DNA from: Curtobacterium pusillum
GTDB lineage: Bacteria > Actinomycetota > Actinomycetes > Actinomycetales > Microbacteriaceae
Assembly (NCBI RefSeq): GCF_007680845.1
Contig: NZ_VEIY01000007.1
Span: 124,001 to 188,000 of the forward strand
DNA: 64,000 bases
Direction: 5' to 3'
Shown: piece by piece, positions 58,361 through 64,000 of the stretch
How the letters are laid out: every line of letters begins with the position of its first letter
How positions within the stretch are numbered: position 1 is the stretch's first letter
Program-made: the position numbers and the translations under genes
Notes under the pieces: model-generated
Database searches by the model: none
What the model was told of the DNA's origin: nothing
What the model saw: only the letters and a program-made list of their open reading frames with translations

Positions 58361-60967
58361 TCAGATCAGCGCCCGCACCACCTGCTCGGCCCCACCGTCC
58401 GCCGCCACGACCACCGCGAAGTCCCCGTCCGCCACGACCTGCCCCGGAGCGAGCCACACGACGTTCCGCGCGCCCGGCTGCGGCACGAACGACGGCCCTC
58501 GGGACCCGGACGCCCCCGCCCCGCCGCCGACCAGCACGGTCACCTCGTCGATCCCGCTCGACCCGCGGTACCAGGACGACGCCACGTCGACCTGCACCGT
58601 GTGCCCAGCCCGGTCCAGGGCTGTCACCAGCGCGGTGACGTCCGCCACCCGTGTCCCGTCGTGCTTCACGGCGACCCGGAGCCCCACGGCCCCTTCCTCG
58701 CGCACGACGACCGGGCGCGAGGACCGCACCATCACGGCGTGCCCCTTCGGCAGCCCCGGCTCGACGCCGAGGTAGCGCAGGCCCGCGGCGTCGTAGCGGT
58801 CGACCGCGTCGGCCGCCGGGTACCGGCCACGCCAGCGCTCATCGAAGATCCGGCGGTTGTCGACCCGGGCGTCGTCCCGGCCGGGGGAGCGGCTCTCGTG
58901 GTGCACGACGACGGACGCGGGCACGACGAGGAACGTCGAGCCGGCCGGTGACGACTCGAGTGCGCGGAGGCAGAGGTCGACGTCCTCCAGCCCGTTCGCG
59001 TACACGGGGTCGAACCCCCGCCAGCGGATCAGGTCGACGGCCCGGAACGCCGCCGCCGCGGCCGTGATCGCCGAGAACCGAGTGGAGGCGGGAACGGGCG
59101 CACCGCCGGACCCCGCGAACGCGCGCGAGGCGTCGTGCCGCGGGTGGTCGCCGAGGAAGTGCCACGGGAGCACCTTGTCGCCGCCGAACACGGTGCCGGC
59201 GGTCTGGACGACGCCGTCCGGGTAGACCAGGAGCGGCTGCGCACCGAGCACCGCGCGGTCGTCCAGCGCTGCGACGAGCGGCCGGAGCCACCCGGTGGTG
59301 ACCTCGGTGTCGTTGTTCAGCATGACGACGGTCCCGCCCGACGAGCGAGCGAGTCCGAGGTCGCTGCCGAGTCCGAAGTTCCGGTTGCGGTCCTCGCGCT
59401 GCAGCACGACGCGCGGCTCGTCACGGAACCAGGCGCCGAGGATCGCCGACACGGAGCGCGGCGAGCCGTTGTCGACGATGACGACCTCGACCCGGTCGCC
59501 GTCGTGGTCCGCCGCTCCGAGCACGGTGTCGACCGCGCGACGGGTCATGGTCCAGTCGCGGAACACGGGCATCACGACGGAGACCAGGGCCGCGTCCCGC
59601 GTGGGCGCGGCGGCGGCGAGCGCGTCCCAGTCGATGCGGTGCCGCGCGAGCGCGACCTCCTGCCAGGACGCCGGCTGCGCCGACGACACCCGACGGGGGT
59701 CCCTGACGTTGTCGTAGTCGACGCCGATGACGGGCACGTACGCGGGGACGCCGAAGCGCTTCCCGATCCGGAGCAGCCACTCCCAGTCGATCCACCGGCG
59801 CAGGGTCTCGTCGAAGGGCCCCACGGCGGCGGCGACGTCACGCCGGACGACGAGGGCGTTGAGGTCGATGAAGTTCCCGGCGAGGAGGTCCTCGAGGGTG
59901 CCGTCCTCGCCCCGGAACGTCTCGACCGGCGCGGTCGAGTCGTCGGCGTTGTTCGCGCCGACCATCCGCACGCCGGTGTGCACGCCGGGCCCGTCCGTCT
60001 CGAGGAGCGCGGCCACCGCAGCGGACAGGTGCTCGGGTCGCCAGGTGTTGTCCGCGTCGAGGAACGCGACGAAGTCCCCCCGGACGGCGGTGAGCCCGGT
60101 GTTCCGGGCGGCTCCGGCGCCGCCGTTCTCGCGGGCGACGAGGCGGATCCGGGGGTCGTCCGCGCCCGCTCGGCGCGCGACCTCGGCGGTGTCGTCCCCG
60201 GACCCGTCGTCGACGACGATGAGCTCCCACGCGGGGTACTCCTGCGCGAGGACCGAGCCGATGGCGGACGCCACGACGTCCGGCCGCCGGTGCACGGGCA
60301 TCACGACCGACACGAGCGGCTGCTCGGCGTCGCGTCGCGCGGCCCCCCGCGGGTACCGCGCGAGCGCCTCGGCCGTCTCGGGTCCGTCCCACCCGGTCCG
60401 GTAGCGACGCCGGGTCCGGTGCTGCGCGTCGGCGAAGGCGCGGGCTGCCAGCACGGCCGACTCGCGGGCGGCGCCCCAGGTGGGTGCGGGTCCGCGACGG
60501 CCTGGAGGCACGGGGAGCGCGGTCGCGTCCGTCGCGTTCCGCAGGAAGTGGCGGAGGGCGTCGAGGGTCGAGGCCGGTCGGTCTGCCGCGGCGAGCGATG
60601 CCGCGTACACCCCGGCGTCGAAGAGCGGTCCGGTCTGGAAGAGCTCGGGCCCCTCCTGGTGCAGCGCGTCGTACCAGGACATCGCGGGCACGGGCTGGTG
60701 CTCGCGCATCCACTCGTGCTCCACGAGCGGACTGAGCGAGAGACCGCGCTGCCCGTCGTTGTGCACGTAGAAGGCGATGGCCTCGTCGTCGGTGGCGAAG
60801 GTGCGGCCGGTCTGGGCCTCGAGGTACGCGCGGTCGAGCACGCCGAACTCGGCGATGCGTCGTGCCCAGCGGTCGAGGCGGTCGGTCACGGTGAGCGGCT
60901 TCTCGGGGCCGCGCAGCCCGCGTGCGAGCCGCCGTGCGACCCGTCCGATGCCGGTGCGGTCGGCCAT
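58361..60967 (-). CDS. Tandem-domain GT2 glycosyltransferase
   Basis: Two GT-A domains in one 868-residue chain. The first (from about residue 225) has LVSVVMPVHRRPDVVASAI, LIVVDDGSGDDTAEV, NGGAGAARNTGL and FLDADNTWRPEHL. The second has ALVSVVMPVFRDWTMTRRAV, VVIVDNGSPRSVSAIL, MLNNDTEVTTGWL and a GLEDVDLCLRAL motif. The N-terminal 200 residues carry a segment (AFYVHNDGQRGLSLSPLVEHEWMRE region, residues about 70-95) seen in other polysaccharide GTs. Such proteins can add alternating residues. ATG shares its A with the stop of the upstream gene (TGATG). The frame remains open through the upstream genes for nearly 5 kb, but that part is not coding in this frame. Confidence 0.9.
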   Translation of the reverse strand: MADRTGIGRVARRLARGLRGPEKPLTVTDRLDRWARRIAEFGVLDRAYLEAQTGRTFATDDEAIAFYVHNDGQRGLSLSPLVEHEWMREHQPVPAMSWYDALHQEGPELFQTGPLFDAGVYAASLAAADRPASTLDALRHFLRNATDATALPVPPGRRGPAPTWGAARESAVLAARAFADAQHRTRRRYRTGWDGPETAEALARYPRGAARRDAEQPLVSVVMPVHRRPDVVASAIGSVLAQEYPAWELIVVDDGSGDDTAEVARRAGADDPRIRLVARENGGAGAARNTGLTAVRGDFVAFLDADNTWRPEHLSAAVAALLETDGPGVHTGVRMVGANNADDSTAPVETFRGEDGTLEDLLAGNFIDLNALVVRRDVAAAVGPFDETLRRWIDWEWLLRIGKRFGVPAYVPVIGVDYDNVRDPRRVSSAQPASWQEVALARHRIDWDALAAAAPTRDAALVSVVMPVFRDWTMTRRAVDTVLGAADHDGDRVEVVIVDNGSPRSVSAILGAWFRDEPRVVLQREDRNRNFGLGSDLGLARSSGGTVVMLNNDTEVTTGWLRPLVAALDDRAVLGAQPLLVYPDGVVQTAGTVFGGDKVLPWHFLGDHPRHDASRAFAGSGGAPVPASTRFSAITAAAAAFRAVDLIRWRGFDPVYANGLEDVDLCLRALESSPAGSTFLVVPASVVVHHESRSPGRDDARVDNRRIFDERWRGRYPAADAVDRYDAAGLRYLGVEPGLPKGHAVMVRSSRPVVVREEGAVGLRVAVKHDGTRVADVTALVTALDRAGHTVQVDVASSWYRGSSGIDEVTVLVGGGAGASGSRGPSFVPQPGARNVVWLAPGQVVADGDFAVVVAADGGAEQVVRALI

Positions 60968-62415
60968 CAGCGGCGTCCCGGCAGGCGGGAGGCGACCTTG
61001 GCGATCGCCTGACCGGTGCGGAAGGACCGGCTCGCGCGCAGGTCGTCGAGCTCGCGGCGCAGCCGGGTGACCTCGTCGGACGCGCTGTCCGACGCGACCT
61101 CGGCGGCGGTCAGGTCGAGGGGGAGCAGCGCTGCCCAGCGACGCTCGAGTGCGGCGCTCCGGTCCGCGATCGGCGCGAGCAATGCCTGCTCGACCTGGTC
61201 GGCGGCGTCTCCGAGCCCGTCGAGCGTCGTGACGACGTCGACCGCGTCGTCGACCAGGGGAGCGATCGCGTCGGCACCGCTCCGGTGTGTGCGTGACGAC
61301 CACGGCACGGTCGGGGGCGGCGTGCGGACCACCACCAGGTGCAGGGCGCGCCGGTTCGCCGCGACGACCTCGGCGGGCGTGGGGTCCACGAGCACGGAGA
61401 CGGTGACGAGGTCGTCCGGGTTCGGGTCGTCGGTGGTGACGGTCCACGCGGCCGGAGCCGACGTGCCGGAGGGGAGCCGCGCCTCCAGGGCGAAGCCGTC
61501 CCCGAAGGCCGCGTCGAGCCTGCGGGCCGTGGCATCCGCGTCCTCGACGTGACGCAGGTCGACGGCCAGGCGGGCCACCGCACCGGCCGGGACCAGCGCG
61601 TCGGCGAAGCGCTCGGTCGCGGTCGCGCCGTGCCGCTGGTACGCGGCGACCGCCTCGGGGAGGAAGGGGTAGCGGCGCTCGAGCTCGCGCTGGTGCGCGG
61701 CGCGGAGGGCGTTGCGGTTGCCGGAGAAGCTCTTGCCGCCGGTGTGCAGGACGAGCGCGCGGTTCGCGATCTTCGCCAGCCAGCCGTCGGCGGCGATCCG
61801 GAGGCAGTAGTCGTTCTCCTCGCCGTAGCCGGGGGCGAACGCGTCGTCGAACAGGCCGTGCTCGGCGATGAGCTCGCGACGTGTCAGGAAGCAGAAGCCC
61901 ATCGCGACGGGCAGGACCTGCGACACGGGCAGGAGCGGGGCGACCTCGGACCAGACCGCTCGCGTCCTGGTCTCCGTCCGGGCGGCCCCGCGGTTCGTCA
62001 GGCGGTAGGGGATGCTCGCGATGGTCGCGTTGTCGCTGCGCGCGGTGACCACTCCGGTGCGCTCCTCGTCGAGCACGGCGAGCATCGCGTCGAGGAAGCC
62101 CGCGGTCGGCACGGCGTCGCTGTTGAGCAGGAGGACGGCCTCGGCGTCGGCGCCGGTGTCGAGTTCGAGCACGGCACGGTTGCACGTGCCGACGAAGCCG
62201 AGGTTGTGGTCGTTGCGCTCGTACCGGAATCCCGGGCGGTCGCCGATGCGCTCGAGCAGGGCCCGCTCGATCGCGTCGGCGTCGGGGCCGCAGTCGTTGA
62301 CGAGCAGCACGCGGTGCCGGCCGGTGTCGAGGTGCTCGACCAACCCGTCCACACAGCGCAGCAGGGACTCGAGGTCGCCGTAGACGGGCACGACGACGAG
62401 GGTGGGGCGGGTCAT
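60967..62415 (-). CDS. GT2 glycosyltransferase with C-terminal extension
   Basis: The 482-residue product has LVVVPVYGDLESLLRCVDGL, NLGFVGTCNRAVLEL, LLLNSDAVPTAGF, RSDNATIASIPY, AMGFCFLTRREL and APGYGEENDYCLRI. It is a paralogue of the 42753-44207 product with the same domain layout. The C-terminus ends in a basic helix (ASRSFRTGQAIAKVASRLPG) that may bind the membrane or a partner; this tail is common in actinobacterial GTs of this type. ATGA overlap with the upstream GT4 gene. Confidence 0.9.
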   Translation of the reverse strand: MTRPTLVVVPVYGDLESLLRCVDGLVEHLDTGRHRVLLVNDCGPDADAIERALLERIGDRPGFRYERNDHNLGFVGTCNRAVLELDTGADAEAVLLLNSDAVPTAGFLDAMLAVLDEERTGVVTARSDNATIASIPYRLTNRGAARTETRTRAVWSEVAPLLPVSQVLPVAMGFCFLTRRELIAEHGLFDDAFAPGYGEENDYCLRIAADGWLAKIANRALVLHTGGKSFSGNRNALRAAHQRELERRYPFLPEAVAAYQRHGATATERFADALVPAGAVARLAVDLRHVEDADATARRLDAAFGDGFALEARLPSGTSAPAAWTVTTDDPNPDDLVTVSVLVDPTPAEVVAANRRALHLVVVRTPPPTVPWSSRTHRSGADAIAPLVDDAVDVVTTLDGLGDAADQVEQALLAPIADRSAALERRWAALLPLDLTAAEVASDSASDEVTRLRRELDDLRASRSFRTGQAIAKVASRLPGRR

Positions 62416-63770
62416 CGGGAGGACTCCTCTGCGTCGAGTGCGGTGGCGACGGCGTCGACCGCGGCTTCGAGGGGACCGCCGAGCGCTCCCTCGGGCAAGG
62501 GCGAGAACCCGTCCGGTCCCTCGGCGGCGACCGTCCGGACGGCGGCCGCGACGGCGAGCCCGAGCGAGTGCGCGTCCGCCGGGACCGCGGCGAGGTTCGG
62601 GTGCAGGTGGCCGCGGGTGTCCCGGAACTCGTTCGTGACCACGCGGGCGCCGGAGATCGCGCCGTCGAACGGCGGGTGGCTCGGGTGCGGGCTGTGCTGC
62701 AGCGACAGGACGACGTCGGTCGAGGCGATGAACCGGAAGTAGTCGTCCCACGGCATCGTCCCGTGGCTGACGAGCTTGACGTCGCCGCGGCCCCCGTCGA
62801 GCTCGACGTCCCCGTGCTGCTCGCCGGCGGAGTGGAACTCGACCCGGAGGCCGTCCGCCGCCAGCTCCTGCACGGCGACGCGCAGTGCGGCGACGCCGAG
62901 TCGGAAGAGGTTCCGGTGCTTGCTCGGCCGCCCGTAGAAGAGGACGCGGACGACGTCCTCCCGGCGACGGGCAGCCGCGACCCGCTCGAGGAGGTCCAGG
63001 TCCAGGTGCGGTGCGAAGGTCCGCTCCCGCGGCACGTCGAGGGCCTCGACCTCGGCGAGGTACTTGCGGAGCGGCTCGGAGTTGACGAGCATCCGGAAGC
63101 CGGCCCGGTAGGTGGAGGCGGCGACCGCGTACTCCGTCGACCACGGACTGAAGCCGGGTTCGTAGTCCTGCACGAGGTACACCACGCGGTCGCGGGGGAT
63201 GACGCCGGCGGTCGCCGCGACGTCGATCGGGTGCGCGGTCTTCCAGTGCGTGGCGATCCACACGTCGTCCCGGCCGAACTCGGTGTCGAGCACCCGTTCA
63301 CGCGGGACGACACGCACGCCGGGACGGCCGTCGACCTGCGACTCCGGGAAGCGGTCGGCGATCAACGACTCCGCCGCCGCGGCGCTGTTGCCCGGGGTGG
63401 TCCAGCGCACCATCACCACCCGCACGCTCCGCCCGAGCCGGTCGCCCAGCGCCAGGGCCACGGCGAGTGCCGTCTGCACGCCGGCGAACGCTGCGCCCTC
63501 GCGCAGCTCGTCCACCACGAGCACGACCTCCGGTGCGCGCTCGGCGGTGCGGATGCCCGCGATCGCCAGGCTCGTCTCGACCAGTCCCTCGTACGGACGG
63601 GCGGCCAGCGGCACCCGGTCGCGTTCGCGTCGTGCGACGCCGACGTCGACGCGGGAGACGGTGCGGCCCAGTCGTTCACGGACGTCGTTCCGGTAGTGCC
63701 CGTCGCGCGCGTACCGCTCGTTGACGCGGACGAGGTCGCCGACGAGGCGTCGTGCCTTCTCGAAGTTCAT
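62412..63770 (-). CDS. GT4-like glycosyltransferase (WsaF/rhamnan-type)
   Basis: The 452-residue product has VVYLVQDYEPGFSPWSTEYA, RVLFYGRPSKHRNLFRLG and DVVLSLQHSPHPSHPPF, resembling WsaF-type transferases that build rhamnose-containing glycans. It is the first gene of a three-gene operon (63770 to 58361). ATG at 63770 has TAACGT 8 nt upstream. The rhamnosyl assignment rests on motif resemblance only. Confidence 0.85.
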   Translation of the reverse strand: MNFEKARRLVGDLVRVNERYARDGHYRNDVRERLGRTVSRVDVGVARRERDRVPLAARPYEGLVETSLAIAGIRTAERAPEVVLVVDELREGAAFAGVQTALAVALALGDRLGRSVRVVMVRWTTPGNSAAAAESLIADRFPESQVDGRPGVRVVPRERVLDTEFGRDDVWIATHWKTAHPIDVAATAGVIPRDRVVYLVQDYEPGFSPWSTEYAVAASTYRAGFRMLVNSEPLRKYLAEVEALDVPRERTFAPHLDLDLLERVAAARRREDVVRVLFYGRPSKHRNLFRLGVAALRVAVQELAADGLRVEFHSAGEQHGDVELDGGRGDVKLVSHGTMPWDDYFRFIASTDVVLSLQHSPHPSHPPFDGAISGARVVTNEFRDTRGHLHPNLAAVPADAHSLGLAVAAAVRTVAAEGPDGFSPLPEGALGGPLEAAVDAVATALDAEESSR

Positions 63771-63807
63771 CGACGCTCACGTTACTGGTCGAGCGCGGGC
63801 CGCTCGG

Positions 63808-63813
63808 TAGGCT
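63808..63813 (+). promoter_or_regulatory. -10 element (TAGGCT) upstream of hisD
   Basis: TAGGCT lies 9 nt before ATG at 63823 and 12 nt before ATG at 63826; there is no ribosome binding site. The divergent GT4 gene starts 53 nt away. Confidence 0.45.
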
Positions 63814-63822
63814 TGGCGCCTG

Positions 63823-64000
63823 ATGATGCAGCGAATCGACCTCCGTGGCGGCCTGCCCGCCCGTGCCGACCTCCTCCGACTCATGCCCCGCGCCGCCGGC
63901 GACGTCTCGCACGCCGTCGACGCCGCACGCGAGCTCGTGGACGCCGTCCGGCACCAGGGAGCTGATGCGCTGCGCGACCAGGCCGAACGGTTCGACGGGG
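63823..64000 (+). CDS. hisD: Histidinol dehydrogenase, N-terminal part (3' cut by window edge)
   Basis: Last two steps of histidine biosynthesis (L-histidinol to L-histidine). Only 59 codons are present: MMQRIDLRGGLPARADLLR, then LMPRAAGDVSHAV and ALRDQAERFDG, which match the family N-terminus (RIDLRG, the PRA...DV segment, RFDG). Start is one of two adjacent ATG codons (63823 or 63826). Confidence 0.88.
   Translation, partial: MMQRIDLRGGLPARADLLRLMPRAAGDVSHAVDAARELVDAVRHQGADALRDQAERFDG

Noticed and set aside
57999..58457. Longer minus-strand frame overlapping the second mini-protein gene
   Set aside because: Different frame with Arg/Gly-rich sequence and no motif; the mini-protein frame has a paralogue and a promoter signature.
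58361..63313. A nearly 5-kb open frame on the minus strand spanning three glycosyltransferase genes
   Set aside because: Only its last 868 codons (from ATG at 60967) show GT2 motifs. The upstream part is Arg/Pro/Ala-rich shadow of the two other genes, whose real frames have intact motifs.

Overview
The window is high-GC actinobacterial chromosome. The gene order, with a murein/division cluster that has no ftsA and runs mraZ-rsmH-ftsL-ftsI-murE-murF-mraY-murD-ftsW-murG-murC-ftsQ-ftsZ-yggS-sepF-yggT-divIVA-lspA-rluD followed by dnaE, together with a class II DAHP synthase, a PASTA kinase, an Rv2175c-type protein and a DUF3040 protein, points to Microbacteriaceae. Curtobacterium or a close relative is my best guess; that is inference from gene order and composition, not a database match.

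Layout. 1-13.5 kb holds housekeeping genes: the 3' part of pyruvate carboxylase, peptide deformylase, an acyl-CoA synthetase, ROK glucokinase, PlsC-type acyltransferase, DAHP synthase, PASTA Ser/Thr kinase, a secreted LysM protein, an Rv2175c-like regulator and a polyprenyl diphosphate synthase. 13.6-35.5 kb is the division and cell-wall cluster, tightly packed with many ATGA/GTGA overlaps. It turns a UDP-MurNAc precursor into lipid II (MurE, MurF, MraY, MurD, MurG, MurC) and builds the septum and pole (FtsL, FtsI, FtsW, FtsQ, FtsZ, SepF, DivIVA). 36.1-42.7 kb holds a divergent MFS exporter/TetR pair, dnaE and an APH-fold protein. 42.75-63.8 kb is a surface-glycan island: seven glycosyltransferase genes (one with two GT-A domains), one GT2-TagF fusion, a TagGH-like ABC exporter, an acyltransferase, a DUF6270 protein, two SGNH-type proteins and two tiny paralogous zinc-finger-like proteins. 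hisD begins at the right edge.

The most unusual content is repetitive DNA. (1) A palindromic element whose arms read GGAC(T/G)GGAGGCGCGGTGC forms hairpins after several genes. Its arms also occur in frame inside murF, ftsQ, yggS and lspA. (2) Two intergenic arrays (14.1-14.7 kb and 35.5-36.05 kb), 21 kb apart, each contain four related units of about 130-165 bp that share an 18-nt core. (3) A third repeat family, based on GAGACTCGG, lies at 8.16-8.43 kb. (4) Short tandem repeats lie between ftsL and ftsI, at the murG C-terminus and at the ftsW N-terminus.

A regulatory pattern also stands out. At least nine genes have a TANNNT -10 hexamer 6-8 nt before the start codon, as expected of leaderless transcripts. 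This signature helped to choose starts and supports one zinc-finger mini-gene that is too short for normal gene callers. The mraZ promoter carries GTGG-type direct repeats at 10-bp spacing, and a second, inverted cluster of such boxes lies about 150 bp upstream.
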